Below are positions 49,997-59,056 of a stretch of 64,000 bases of DNA, piece by piece. The DNA comes from Lysobacterales bacterium (GTDB lineage: Bacteria; Pseudomonadota; Gammaproteobacteria; Xanthomonadales; UBA2363). The notes beneath the pieces were generated by a model. It was given only the letters and a program-made list of their open reading frames with translations. It was not told the origin of the DNA and did not search any database. The stretch lies in assembly GCA_019634735.1 (NCBI GenBank), contig JAHCAT010000001.1, positions 529,227-593,226 on the forward strand. Reading direction: 5' to 3'. How positions within the stretch are numbered: position 1 is the stretch's first letter; each line of letters opens with the position of its first letter. The position numbers and the translations under genes are program-made.

Positions 49997-50554
49997 ATGG
50001 CCTCCATGCAACCGGCCGCCGGACCGGCCTTGGACACCTGTCCGGTCCGGCGCGGGCCCGCCCTGCGCGCCCTCGCACTCGGCCTCGCTCTCGCCTGCGC
50101 CAGCTCCGGTGCGGTGGCGCAGCTCGACCGGGATTCCGACCTGTTCAAGGCGATGGCGGCGCACGATCACGCGTTCTTCGAACGAGGCTTCAACCAATGC
50201 GACCTGGACTACCTCGAGCAGGCCGTCCATCCGCACCTGCGCTTCTACCACGACCAGAGCGGCTTCCAGGACTACGCAGCGTTCCTCCAGAACGCGCGCC
50301 GGTACCTCTGCGCCGACCCGGACCACAAGCCGGTCAGGAAGCTGGATGCCGACAGCCTCCAGGTGGTCCCCCTGTACGCGGACGGCGAGCTGTACGCCGT
50401 GATCCACATGGGCAGCCACCGCTTCTTCATCCGCGAACCCGGAAAGGACGATTCAGCCACCGGCATCGCGCGATTCTCGAACCTCTACGTCCTGGAGGAC
50501 GGGAGGTGGCTGCTCAAGGATGTCCTCAGCTACGACCATCGCCCCGCCGATTGA
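49997..50554 (+). CDS. secreted NTF2-like (DUF4440-type) protein
   Basis: 185 residues. A signal peptide (ALRALALGLALACASSGAVA) is followed by a SnoaL/NTF2-like fold: DSDLFKAMAAHDHAFFERGFNQCD, FYHDQSGFQDYAAF and FSNLYVLEDGRWLLKDVLSYDH at the end. Such small domains bind hydrophobic ligands or act as isomerases; role unknown. Start uncertain: in-frame ATGs at 49868 and 49802 would give longer N-termini without homology, though 49868 lies in a leader resembling that of the next gene. Confidence 0.72.
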   Translation: MASMQPAAGPALDTCPVRRGPALRALALGLALACASSGAVAQLDRDSDLFKAMAAHDHAFFERGFNQCDLDYLEQAVHPHLRFYHDQSGFQDYAAFLQNARRYLCADPDHKPVRKLDADSLQVVPLYADGELYAVIHMGSHRFFIREPGKDDSATGIARFSNLYVLEDGRWLLKDVLSYDHRPAD

Positions 50555-50995
50555 AACTTTCCAGCGGCCGCGGGCCGACGCACCGGGGGCAGGCCGCGCA
50601 TGGCGCCAGCCGTTCGCCCCGGTTCCTCCGTCGCCGCTGATTTCCTCGCCGCAGCAACACGGACTGGCATCGCCCGATCGCTTCGGGCCAACCGCTGATC
50701 GCTGACGCGCAAAGGTCCGGACGTCGACGGCGCCCCCGCAGCCGTCGTCGCCGGCAGCGCACCAGTACCGGTACCCGCGCTTGCGGCAACCGATCCGCCA
50801 GCGGAACGGTGGCGGCCGCCGGGCGGGACGGCCCATCGACCTTCGCATCGACTCCCCTTGCCCACCACCGCAACCCGGCCGGGGCCCGTGCGGACCTCGG
50901 GGTACGAGCGTCCTCGCCATGACCAGTGGCACGCGCTCCTTCCGGGCGCCGCGGTCAGGCTGACCGGCACCCGCCACCCACCAGGAACCACCGCC
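50555..50995. other. intergenic region with duplicated leader
   Basis: 441 bases without a gene I can support. The last ~85 bases (from 50912) resemble the leader at 49788. The rest has no hairpin, tRNA or coding pattern that stands out. Confidence 0.5.
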
Positions 50996-51010
50996 ATGGC
51001 ACGTCGTCGC
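50912..51010 (+). repeat. leader sequence similar to 49788-49880
   Basis: See 49788. Ends at CGCCATGGCACG, in which the ATG is the alcohol dehydrogenase start; the equivalent ATG at 49868 lies in frame with the NTF2-like gene. The pair may be an old local duplication of a promoter and leader. Confidence 0.6.
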
Positions 51011-52126
51011 CGCCGCGTCCTCCGATCGTTGCTCGGCCTGCTGGTCCTGGCCATCGCCGGCATGGCCGTGGCGCTGCGCTACGAATCCCCCTGCGCGCCG
51101 CCGTCGGCCGCCAGCGGCGAGAACACCATGCTGGCGGCCCGCCAGGTCTGTTACGGCCCGCCCTCGCAACTGGTGATAGCCAGCGTGCCACGTCCGGTGG
51201 CCGGTCCCGGCGAGCTGCTGGTGCGCGTGCATGCCGCCGGCGTCAACCCGCTGGACTGGCACTCCCTGTACGGACAGCCCTACTTCATGCGGCTGTCCTC
51301 CGGTATCGGGCGCCAGTCCGACCCGCGTACCGGCGTCGACTTCGCGGGCACCGTCGAGGCGGTCGGCGACGGCGTCGAGCGGTTCCGGCCGGGCGACGCG
51401 GTGTTCGGCGTGCGCAACGGCGCCTTCGCCGAGTACCTGGTGGTGGCGGCCGACCGCAACGTCGTGCACAAGCCCCACGGAATCGGCTTCGAGGCCGCCG
51501 CGGCGGTGCCGATCGCGGCGCTCACCGCGCTGCAGGCGGTGCGCGACGCCGGCCGCCTGCAGCCCGGCCAGCGGGTGCTGGTCAACGGCGCCTCCGGCGG
51601 CGTCGGCACCTTCGCCGTGCAGATCGCCAAGGCCCTGGGCGGCCACGTCACCGGCGTCAGCAGCGGCCGCAACGTCGCGCTTGTGCAAGCGCTCGGCGCC
51701 GATGCGGTGATCGACTACGGGCGCGAGGACTTCACCCGCGGTGGGCGTCGCTACGACCTGATCGTCGACAATGTCGGCAACCACGACCTCGCTGCCCTGC
51801 GCCGGGCGCTGCACGAGGACGGCACCGTGGTCATGGTCACCGGACCCAAGAGCAACCGCTGGCTGGGGCCGCTGTCGCGGATGCTCTGGGCCAGGCTGAG
51901 CGCGCCGTTCGTCAGCCAGGCGCAGGTCTCGCTGCTGGCCAGCAGCAACCCGGCCGACCTGGCGACGCTGCGCGACATGCTTGCCGACGGCCGCCTGCGG
52001 CCGGTGATCGATCGCCGGTTCGCCCTGTCCGAGGTGCCGGCGGCGATCGACTGGCAGGGACAGGGCCGCAGCCGCGGCAAGAACATCGTGGTGATGATCC
52101 CGGACCCGCCCGCGCCGGCGCCCTGA
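50996..52126 (+). CDS. membrane-anchored MDR-family alcohol dehydrogenase/quinone reductase
   Basis: 376 residues. An N-terminal hydrophobic segment (VLRSLLGLLVLAIAGMAVAL) gives a signal-anchor, unusual for the family. The MDR body has VHAAGVNPLDWHS, GVDFAGTVEAVGDGV, VNGASGGVGTFAVQIAKALG (NADP site) and GADAVIDY, like zinc-independent quinone oxidoreductases. No Zn ligand set is seen. Substrate unknown. Confidence 0.82.
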   Translation: MARRRRRVLRSLLGLLVLAIAGMAVALRYESPCAPPSAASGENTMLAARQVCYGPPSQLVIASVPRPVAGPGELLVRVHAAGVNPLDWHSLYGQPYFMRLSSGIGRQSDPRTGVDFAGTVEAVGDGVERFRPGDAVFGVRNGAFAEYLVVAADRNVVHKPHGIGFEAAAAVPIAALTALQAVRDAGRLQPGQRVLVNGASGGVGTFAVQIAKALGGHVTGVSSGRNVALVQALGADAVIDYGREDFTRGGRRYDLIVDNVGNHDLAALRRALHEDGTVVMVTGPKSNRWLGPLSRMLWARLSAPFVSQAQVSLLASSNPADLATLRDMLADGRLRPVIDRRFALSEVPAAIDWQGQGRSRGKNIVVMIPDPPAPAP

Positions 52127-52210
52127 GCCGTGACCCCGGCCGCCTCCCGGCATGCCGCCCGGTCCGCCGGGGCCCGCTGCGCCGGCCCCGGACCGGATGC
52201 CGGGCCGGCC

Positions 52211-53311
52211 TCAGCGGATCGCCCCGCCGCGCCGGCGGCGCAGCTCGCCCAAGGCCAGCAGCAGCAGGGTCAGCAGGGTCAGCGGCACCGCGAAGAACAG
52301 CATCACCGCGCTGTACTCGGGCAAGGCGTCGTGGTGCGAGGCCGCCAGCACCAGGTACACCGTGTAGGCCAGCCAGTAGCCAAGGAACAGGGCGCCCTCG
52401 GCACGGCTGATGACGCCGCCGGTCAGGAACACCGGCAGGCAGGCGAAGGCGACGACCACCATCACCGGCAGGTCGAAGGCGATCGCGGCGCCGGACACCC
52501 CGATGCCGTCGGGCGCCACCACGGCCGCGATGCCGAGCACGCCCATCAGGTTGAACAGGTTGCTGCCGACCACGTTGCCGACGGCGATGTCGCGCTCGCC
52601 GCGCAGGGCGGCGACCAGGGACGTGACCAGCTCGGGCAGCGAGGTCCCGGCGGCGACGATGGTCAGGCCCACCACCAGTTCGCTCACGCCCATCAGCAGC
52701 GCGAAGGCCACCGCCGAATCGACCAGCCAGCGCGCGCCCAGCACCAGCAGAACCAGGCCGACCGCCACCAGGCCGAGGTTGAGCGGCCAGGCCTGGCGGG
52801 GCGGCGCTGCCCGCTGCGCCACGAAGGTGTCTCCGCTCCCCGTGGCAGCGGCCGCCTGTCGGGACTCGCGACGGCTGCGTCCGACCAGGAACACCAGGTA
52901 GACGAGCAGGCCACCCGCCAGCAGCGCGCCGTCGGTCCGGGCCAGACGACCGTCGTGGGCAAGCAGCAGGACCGCCACCGAGACCACCACCATCAGGGGC
53001 ACATCCAGTCGCACCAGTTGCCGGTCGACCAGCAGGGGCACGACCAGGGCCGAAAGTCCCAGGATGAACAGCACGTTGAAGATGTTGCTGCCGACCACGT
53101 TGCCCAGGGCCAGGTCGGCCTGGCCGCCCAGCGAGGCGCCGATGCTGACCGCCAGCTCCGGCGAACTGGTACCGAAGGCGACCACGGTCAGCCCGGCAAC
53201 CAGGGGAGAAACGCCCACTGCCAGTGCAAGCTGCGCCGCGCCGCGGACCAGCAGCTCGGCGCCGACCACCAGCAGGACCAGACCGAGGAGGAAGAACAGG
53301 AGGCTGATCAC
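52211..53311 (-). CDS. calcium/sodium antiporter, CaCA family (YrbG-like)
   Basis: 366 residues from a GTG. Two inverted repeats, each with the ion-binding motif: AFGTSSPEL with GNVVGSNIFNVLFILG, and AAGTSLPEL with GNVVGSNLFNLMGVLG. Eleven or so membrane spans. It exchanges Ca2+ for Na+ or H+. The GTG gives the normal N-terminus VISLLFFLLGLVLLVVGAE; an upstream ATG at 53347 adds 12 residues and cannot be excluded. Confidence 0.88.
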   Translation of the reverse strand: MISLLFFLLGLVLLVVGAELLVRGAAQLALAVGVSPLVAGLTVVAFGTSSPELAVSIGASLGGQADLALGNVVGSNIFNVLFILGLSALVVPLLVDRQLVRLDVPLMVVVSVAVLLLAHDGRLARTDGALLAGGLLVYLVFLVGRSRRESRQAAAATGSGDTFVAQRAAPPRQAWPLNLGLVAVGLVLLVLGARWLVDSAVAFALLMGVSELVVGLTIVAAGTSLPELVTSLVAALRGERDIAVGNVVGSNLFNLMGVLGIAAVVAPDGIGVSGAAIAFDLPVMVVVAFACLPVFLTGGVISRAEGALFLGYWLAYTVYLVLAASHHDALPEYSAVMLFFAVPLTLLTLLLLALGELRRRRGGAIR

Positions 53312-53649
53312 GCCAGGCGCATTCCAGTAGGCACGAGGGACGCACATGCTAGCCGCTGCTTCCCAGTGGCGGGATGCCGTGCAGTCCCCTGCCGCGCCAG
53401 TCCCGGGGCCGGTCGCGAGGCAGGGCGCCGGGCCGCCGGACCGGCAGCCGCGGAGGCGGCCTGCGGCGATCGACCGGCCCGCCGCCCGCCGGCCACGACG
53501 GAACGAGACATGGCTTCGGCAGGCCGACGCCCGGGCGGCCCGCGCAGCCGCGGCGTTAACGCCATCCCGGCTAGCCTTGGCGGGTCGCTGCGGACGCGCC
53601 CGCCTTGCCATCCCCTGCCCCCCCTGCCACCGACACACCCCGGTCCGCG
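53312..53649. other. divergent intergenic region, no gene recognised
   Basis: 338 bases between divergent genes; it must hold both promoters. TAGCCT at about 53572 is a possible -10 for the transporter. No RNA or repeat noted. Confidence 0.45.
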
Positions 53650-54996
53650 ATGACAGCTTTTGTAGCCCGCGTGTTCAACCTGCGCCGCGACGAGGTCGTC
53701 CCGGTGCTGCTGGCAGCGGCATTCTTCTTCTGCGTTCTGTGCGCGCTGATGGTGCTGCGTCCGGCGCGCGACGCGCTGGGCATGCAGCGCGGCATCGAGG
53801 CGGTACGGTGGCTGTTCATGGCGACCGCGGTGGCCACGCTGTTCGCGAACCCGTTGTTCGGCTGGCTGGTCGCGCGGTTCCGGCGCCTGTGGTTCATCGG
53901 CGCGACCTATGCCTTCTTCGCCGCCTGCCTGGTCGGCTTCTGGGCGCTGCTGGCGATCGCGCCGCAGGCCGCCGGCGAGGTCAGCGGCATGGTGTTCTAC
54001 GTCTTCTTCAGCGTCTTCAATCTGTTCGCGACCATGGTGTTCTGGGCGCTGATGGCCGATCGCTTCAGCCTCGAGCAGGGTAAGCGCTTCTTCGCCCTGA
54101 TCGCGGTCGGCGGCACCCTCGGCGCGATCGCCGGGCCGGCCCTGGCCTCGCTGTTGGCGCAGCCGCTGGGCACGCCGGCGCTGCTGCTGGTGGCCGCCGG
54201 CTTCCTGCTGCTGGCGATCGTCGCGGCCTGGGGCGTCGCCCGGGTCCGCCCGCATGCCGGCGACCGCGAGCGGCCGGACGCCGGAGCCGCCCGCGCCGTC
54301 ATCGGCGGTGCCGCCTGGGCCGGCCTGCGCGCGATGCTGCGCTCGCCCTACCTGCTCGGCATCGCCGGCTACGTGGTGGTGATGACGGTGATGGCGACGC
54401 TGCTGTACTTCACGCGCCTGCAGATGGTCGCGGCGCTCGGCGACGACCTCGACCTGCGCACCACCGTGTTCGCGAACATCGACCTGATCGTCCAGCTCGC
54501 CACCCTGTTCCTGCAGGCGGTGGTCGCCGGCCACCTGATGAAGCGGTTCGGCGTCGCCTTCACCCTCGCGCTGCTGCCGGTGACCGTGGCGCTGGGCTTC
54601 ATCGGCCTGGCCGTGGTCGGCACCCTGGCGGCGCTGATCGTCTTCGAGGCAGCGTTCCGCGCGGTGCAGCGCGCCCTGACCCGGCCGGCCCGCGAGACCC
54701 TGTACACCGTCACCTCGCGCGAGGACAAGTACAAGTCCAAGGCCTTCGTCGACACCTTCATGTACCGTGCCGGCGACGTCGTCGGCGCCCAGGTCGAGGG
54801 CCTGCTGGTGCGCCTGGGCATGGGCCTGGCGGCGCTGGCCAGCGTCGCCGTGCCGCTGGCGCTGGCCTGGGCCGCGCTCGGTGTGTGGCTGGGCCGCGCC
54901 CAGCAGCGCCTGGCCGCCACCGGGCAACGCATCCACGGCGCCGCCGCGGCGCCCGCTTCCCCACCGCAAGGAGACCGCCATGATCAGCCGTCGTGA
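53650..54996 (+). CDS. ATP/ADP translocase-like (NTT/MFS) transporter
   Basis: 448 residues, about 12 spans. The opening FNLRRDEVVPVLLAAAFFFCVLCALMVLRPARDALGM matches the NTP/NDP exchange transporter-like MFS proteins; the central DRFSLEQGKRFFALIAVGGTLGAIAGP is their second signature. True ATP/ADP exchange is proven only for obligate intracellular bacteria; in free-living bacteria the substrate is unknown. It overlaps the aldo/keto reductase gene by 17 bases, so they form an operon. Confidence 0.82.
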   Translation: MTAFVARVFNLRRDEVVPVLLAAAFFFCVLCALMVLRPARDALGMQRGIEAVRWLFMATAVATLFANPLFGWLVARFRRLWFIGATYAFFAACLVGFWALLAIAPQAAGEVSGMVFYVFFSVFNLFATMVFWALMADRFSLEQGKRFFALIAVGGTLGAIAGPALASLLAQPLGTPALLLVAAGFLLLAIVAAWGVARVRPHAGDRERPDAGAARAVIGGAAWAGLRAMLRSPYLLGIAGYVVVMTVMATLLYFTRLQMVAALGDDLDLRTTVFANIDLIVQLATLFLQAVVAGHLMKRFGVAFTLALLPVTVALGFIGLAVVGTLAALIVFEAAFRAVQRALTRPARETLYTVTSREDKYKSKAFVDTFMYRAGDVVGAQVEGLLVRLGMGLAALASVAVPLALAWAALGVWLGRAQQRLAATGQRIHGAAAAPASPPQGDRHDQPS

Positions 54997-55927
54997 GTAC
55001 CTGAAACTGTCGCTGGCCGCCGGTGTCGCCCTGGCCCTGGATCCGCGCCGGCTGCTCGCCGCCGGCGACCAGGCCCTGCCGATGATGACCCGGGCCATCC
55101 CCTCCTCCGGCCAGCAGATCCCGGTGGTCGGCCTGGGCAGCTCGGCGACCTTCGCCCAGGTCGCCCGCAGCGAGGACGTCGACGCCCTGCGCGAGGTGCT
55201 GCGCGCCCTGGTCGACAACGGCGGAAGCGTGTTCGACACCGCGCCCAGCTACGGCGCCTCCGAGGAAGTCGCCGGCAACTTGGCCGCCGAGCTGGGCCTC
55301 ACCGACCGCATCTTCTGGGCGACCAAGGTGAATGTCTCGCGGGGGCCGGGTGCCCCCGCGGACGCCGACGAGGCCCGGGCGCAGATCGATGCCTCCTTCG
55401 AGAAGCTGCGCAAGCCGGTGATCGACCTCATCCAGGTCCACAACCTCGGCGATCTCACGACCCAGCTGCCGATCCTCAAGGAGATCAAGGACAGCGGGCG
55501 GATCCGCCACCTGGGCGTCACCACCACATCGGCGCCCCAGTACGAGGAACTGGAGGCGGTCATGCGCCGCGAACCGCTTGACTTCATCGGCATCGACTAC
55601 GCGATCGACAACCGCACCATGGAAGACCGCATCCTGCCCCTGGCGCGCGAGCGCGGCATCGCGGTGATGGTCTACCTGCCGTTCGGCCGCACCCGCCTCT
55701 GGGAGAAAGTGCGCGGCAAGGAACTGCCGGACTGGGCCGGCGAGTTCGACGCCGCCACCTGGGGCCAGTTCTTCCTCAAGTTCGTGCTGTCCCATCCGGC
55801 GGTCACCGTGGTGACCCCGGCCACCAGCCGTCCGCACCACATGGTCGACAACCTCGGCGCGGGCCGAGGCCGCCTGCCCGACGCCGCCATGCGCCAGCGC
55901 ATGATCGAGCACATCGAGTCGCTTTAG
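54980..55927 (+). CDS. Tat-exported aldo/keto reductase
   Basis: 315 residues. The N-terminus carries the twin-arginine motif SRREYLKL followed by AAGVALAL, a Tat signal, which fits a protein exported with its cofactor. The AKR barrel has tetrad residues D86 and Y91 (FDTAPSYG), K116 (WATKVN) and H154 (QVHN). Related exported AKRs act on sugars or aldehydes; substrate unknown. Start chosen at the Tat signal with AAGGAG upstream. Confidence 0.88.
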   Translation: MISRREYLKLSLAAGVALALDPRRLLAAGDQALPMMTRAIPSSGQQIPVVGLGSSATFAQVARSEDVDALREVLRALVDNGGSVFDTAPSYGASEEVAGNLAAELGLTDRIFWATKVNVSRGPGAPADADEARAQIDASFEKLRKPVIDLIQVHNLGDLTTQLPILKEIKDSGRIRHLGVTTTSAPQYEELEAVMRREPLDFIGIDYAIDNRTMEDRILPLARERGIAVMVYLPFGRTRLWEKVRGKELPDWAGEFDAATWGQFFLKFVLSHPAVTVVTPATSRPHHMVDNLGAGRGRLPDAAMRQRMIEHIESL

Positions 55928-55992
55928 TCTTTCCCGGTCCGGCGGTGGCGCCTGGCCCGCCACCGCCGCCCTGAGCCACGAGGAGCCGCCCG

Positions 55993-56247
55993 ATGCAGCC
56001 TGGACCCGGAACCACCGGCAACGTCATCGCCGCCCTGTGCAGCCTGTTCGTGCCCGGCCTGGGGCAGTTGCTGCAGGGGCGCCTGATTCCGGCGATGGTC
56101 TGGTTCGCGGCCGCCTGTGTCGGCTTCGTGGTCACCTGGGTCCTGACCCTGAGCCTCCTACCGTTCGGCTGGTTCGTGCTCGCCGTGATCTCCTGCATCG
56201 AGGCTGCCCTGTTCGGCAGCCCGTCGACGCGACGCCGCCTTTCCTGA
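55993..56247 (+). CDS. small membrane protein, two to three spans
   Basis: 84 residues: VIAALCSLFVPGLGQLLQGR, then PAMVWFAAACVGFVVTWVLTLSLL and a last span ending AALFGSPSTRRR. The SLFVPGLGQLLQG pattern recurs in small TM2-like and other short membrane proteins. GAGGAG sits before the ATG. Function unknown. Follows the AKR gene by 65 bases. Confidence 0.7.
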   Translation: MQPGPGTTGNVIAALCSLFVPGLGQLLQGRLIPAMVWFAAACVGFVVTWVLTLSLLPFGWFVLAVISCIEAALFGSPSTRRRLS

Positions 56248-56356
56248 GCGCCGCCGGCAACGCGCCTTGCAACGCGCAGCGCTGACCGGCACCGGCGCCC
56301 CGCAGACCTTCCCCGCATCCGGGCGTCGGATGTGCGGCCGGCGCCTGGGCAACCGG

Positions 56357-57142
56357 TCAGTCCGCCAGATGCAGCGTGGCGGTCAGGAAGGTCCGTGCCT
56401 GGCCCGAAAGCAGCACCCGGTCGCCGCGCACGGTGCAGCCGACCTCGCCGCCGCGCCGCGAGCACTGGAAGGCGCGCAGCGCGTCGCGGCCCAGCCGCGC
56501 CGCCCAGTACGGCGCCAGCAGGCAGTGCGCGGAGCCGGTGACCGGGTCCTCCGGCACGCCGACGCGCGGCACGAAGAAGCGACTGACGAAGTCGTGGCGC
56601 TGGCCCGGTGCGGTGACCACCAGGCCACGCCCCGGCAGGGCCAGCAGGGCGGCCGTGTCGGGCGCCAGGGCCCGCACCGTGGCCTCGTCGTCGAATACCG
56701 CCAGCAGGTCGCCGCCCAGCAGGACCTCGCGCGGCGTCGCGCCCAGGGCTGCCGACAAGCCCTCCGGCGCGGCGATCGCTTGCGGCGTTCGGGCGGGAAA
56801 GTCCATGGCGTAGCCGTCGCCGGCGCGGCGCACCCGCAGGGTGCCGCTGCGGGTGGCGAAGGCGAGTTCCGCCAAGTCGACGCCGCGGTGCCGGTACAGC
56901 ACGTGGGCGCTGGCCAGGGTGGCGTGCCCGCACAGGTCGACCTCGGCCAGCGGCGTGAACCAGCGCAGGCCCCAACCGCCGCCTTCCGGCACCAGGAAGG
57001 CGGTCTCCGACAGGTTGTTCTCCGCCGCGATGGCCTGCATCAAGCCATCCGGCAGCCAGGCGTCCAGCGGCACCACGGCGGCGGGATTGCCCGCGAACAG
57101 GCGGTCGGCGAAGGCGTCGACCTGGTACTGGACGAGCTCCAT
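56357..57142 (-). CDS. PhzF-family isomerase/epimerase
   Basis: 261 residues. Catalytic E46 in NNLSETAFL; the pair of dimer-like halves is typical (FAGNPAAVV; HATLASAHVLYRHR). PhzF makes phenazine precursors in pseudomonads, but no phenazine genes are here, and most homologues are of unknown substrate. The start at MELVQYQVDAF is the family norm; 11 upstream codons are dropped. Confidence 0.88.
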   Translation of the reverse strand: MELVQYQVDAFADRLFAGNPAAVVPLDAWLPDGLMQAIAAENNLSETAFLVPEGGGWGLRWFTPLAEVDLCGHATLASAHVLYRHRGVDLAELAFATRSGTLRVRRAGDGYAMDFPARTPQAIAAPEGLSAALGATPREVLLGGDLLAVFDDEATVRALAPDTAALLALPGRGLVVTAPGQRHDFVSRFFVPRVGVPEDPVTGSAHCLLAPYWAARLGRDALRAFQCSRRGGEVGCTVRGDRVLLSGQARTFLTATLHLAD

Positions 57143-57246
57143 GGCGGCTCCGGGTTCGGATCGGGGAGCCGCCATTGTCGCCGAGGCGGCCGCCGACCGG
57201 GGTCGCGGTGGTCGCCCCCGACGCGAGGCCTTTCGCGCTGCCGCCC

Positions 57247-57696
57247 TCAGGGACCGTCCGGAATCTCCGGCTCCACCAGCAGCGCCAGCAGGGCCAGCGA
57301 CTCCTGCCAGCCCTGCTGGCAGGCCTCGGCCGGGATGGCGTCGGGCAGACCCTCCTGCAGGATGCCCAGGTCGGTGCCGATCGCTACCGCGCGCAGTTCG
57401 ATGGTCAGGCGCATGGTGCCGGGCAGGCCTGGATCCTCGAAGCGGTCGTCGCAGACGATGCGCTCACCGGGAACCAGCTCAAGGTAAGTTCCGCCGAAGT
57501 GGTGCGCGCTGCCGGTCGAGAAGTTGGTGAAAGACATCCGGTAGCCGCCGCCGACACGGGCGTCCAGCGAATGCACGGTGGCGGTGAAGCCGTTCGGCGC
57601 GTTCCACTTGGCGAGCGCGGCGGCGTCCAGGAACGCCCGGTACACGCGCTCGGGCGGCGCGCGAAGGATGCGGTGGACGCGGATGGCATGGGGCAT
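57247..57696 (-). CDS. SRPBCC/AHSA1-type protein
   Basis: 149 residues with the AHSA1 pattern: VHRILRAPPERVYRAFLDAAALAKWNAP, GGYRMSFTNF, YLELVPGERIVCDDRF and WQESLALLALLVEP. This is a ligand-binding helix-grip fold; physiological role unknown. Confidence 0.85.
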   Translation of the reverse strand: MPHAIRVHRILRAPPERVYRAFLDAAALAKWNAPNGFTATVHSLDARVGGGYRMSFTNFSTGSAHHFGGTYLELVPGERIVCDDRFEDPGLPGTMRLTIELRAVAIGTDLGILQEGLPDAIPAEACQQGWQESLALLALLVEPEIPDGP

Positions 57697-57783
57697 GGCG
57701 ATACTCCTGGGAGGGATTGATCGATCCTGGTTGCCACGCAGTGCACGCAGCAGCCAGACGGTTGCGGTGGTCCGCGAGCGCGC

Positions 57784-58335
57784 TCAGCCAGGCGCAGGCC
57801 AACGGCGCAGTTGCACGGTGGCGGTCTGCGCGACACCGTCGCCGTCGGCCCAGCGCTGCACCACCTCGACGTGGTCCTCGTCGACGCGCTGCCAGCAGAA
57901 GCTGGAAGGCGCCTGCACCGGCTCGAAGCAGGCGCGCCCGGGCGCCAGCTCGACGGCGCGCCAGCTGAACACGTCCCAGGTCGAGGTCACGATGCCGTTC
58001 TCGTACCGGACCACGCTGGTGTCGACGGCCTCCTCGAAGCGCGCGTCGGCATGGCGGCTGCTGCGCAGGGTGTGGCGATCCTCGAAGGCATAGGCCTCAT
58101 GGAAGATCGACCCGTCGGGCGCGGTACCGACCCAGCGGCCTTCCAGGAAGCGCAGGTGGGCGAAATCGTCGGGGTCATGCATCGATGGCTCCATGGCGGC
58201 GGCAAGGTTGGGCAGGACCGGCAGGCATGCCAGGGCAAGCACGGCAAAGCCGCGGCCGAACCGTGCCACGGCAAGCAGGGTCGGCTCCGACGGTGGGTCC
58301 TCGCACCGGGGCGCAGCGGCGAGCAGCTTGTCCAT
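57784..58335 (-). CDS. secreted hypothetical protein, DUF6265-like
   Basis: 183 residues with a hydrophobic signal region (GRGFAVLALACLPVLPNLAAA) after a short polar N-terminus. The mature part FLEGRWVGTAPDGSIFHEAYAFED ... WRAVELAPGRACFEPVQ recalls small beta-barrel domains such as DUF6265. Start at MDKLLAAAP, one base after the stop of the GFA gene, suggesting co-transcription. Confidence 0.7.
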   Translation of the reverse strand: MDKLLAAAPRCEDPPSEPTLLAVARFGRGFAVLALACLPVLPNLAAAMEPSMHDPDDFAHLRFLEGRWVGTAPDGSIFHEAYAFEDRHTLRSSRHADARFEEAVDTSVVRYENGIVTSTWDVFSWRAVELAPGRACFEPVQAPSSFCWQRVDEDHVEVVQRWADGDGVAQTATVQLRRWPAPG

Positions 58336-58336
58336 C

Positions 58337-58690
58337 TCAGAGCGCCCGGCCATCGAAATGCTCGACGGGTAGCGCCTGGAGGTCCAGGCCATCCAGGCAC
58401 CTGATATTGACGGCCGCCATGGCGTGCCCCTGAGGGTCGCTGCCTTCGCCCCAGGCGTGGATGCCGCAGTCCGGGCAGAAACGGTGCCGGATCGCGCCGC
58501 GACCGAACGAGTAACTGGCGGCCTGCCCATCCGGCATGGCAAGGCGCAGGGCATCGCGGGGCACGAACCAGAGCAGCGAACCCCGCCTGCCGCAGATCGA
58601 GCAGTTGCAGGCCAGCGCCGCCGCGCCGGGATCGGCGATGTCGACCTCGAACCGCACACGACCGCAATGACAGCTTCCCGTGTACTCCAT
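58337..58690 (-). CDS. GFA/CENP-V domain protein, zinc-binding
   Basis: 117 residues. Zn ligands C7/C9 (CHCG), C28, C30/C33 (CNCSIC) and C72/C75 (CPDC) match the GFA fold (S-hydroxymethyl-glutathione synthase-like). Enzymatic role is uncertain in most members. It is followed by the DUF6265-like gene with one base between. Confidence 0.9.
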   Translation of the reverse strand: MEYTGSCHCGRVRFEVDIADPGAAALACNCSICGRRGSLLWFVPRDALRLAMPDGQAASYSFGRGAIRHRFCPDCGIHAWGEGSDPQGHAMAAVNIRCLDGLDLQALPVEHFDGRAL

Positions 58691-58770
58691 CGTCTGCTCG
58701 CTCCTTCGTTGCCCAAGGGTGCCACCCCACGTCCCGGCCTGATTGGCGCGCTCTGCTCCCCTCTCCCTGA

Positions 58771-58796
58771 GACCTGATTAGCGTCGTGTCTCAGCC
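58771..58796. repeat. 26-bp inverted repeat, left end
   Basis: Starts GACCTGATTAG and ends TCTCAGCC. Its exact reverse complement lies at 59031-59056. Confidence 0.9.
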
Positions 58797-58853
58797 CAGG
58801 ATCGGGGACCAAGGGCCAGGACTCGGTGTTCGGTGACCGCAGCGCGTTGTGCT

Positions 58854-58876
58854 CCCCTCTCCCTGTGGGAGAGGGG
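58854..58876. repeat. hairpin within the repeat element
   Basis: CCCCTCTCCC, loop TGT, GGGAGAGGGG: a perfect 10-bp stem. Confidence 0.8.
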
Positions 58877-58960
58877 CCGGGGGAGAGGGTCGGGGCTTGC
58901 CATGATCTGCATCGTTGCCGGCCCAGCGGCGTGCGCTGGCCGGGGCGGCCCTCTCCCCCG

Positions 58961-58986
58961 CCCCTCCCCCGCAGGCGGGGGAGGGG
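58961..58986. repeat. second hairpin within the repeat element
   Basis: CCCCTCCCCCGC, AG, GCGGGGGAGGGG: 12 symmetric bases around a two-base centre, so effectively an 11-bp stem and four-base loop. Confidence 0.8.
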
Positions 58987-59030
58987 AGAAGTGCGGTGTC
59001 GTCGCACTCACGTAAAGCCGCCTGGCAACG

Positions 59031-59056
59031 GGCTGAGACACGACGCTAATCAGGTC
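59031..59056. repeat. 26-bp inverted repeat, right end
   Basis: Exact reverse complement of 58771-58796. Outside the ends CCTGA (left) and CCTAA (right) could be an imperfect 5-bp target duplication. Confidence 0.9.

Noticed and set aside
56357..57142. Phenazine biosynthesis locus
   Set aside because: Only a PhzF-like isomerase is present; no phzA-E/G neighbours.
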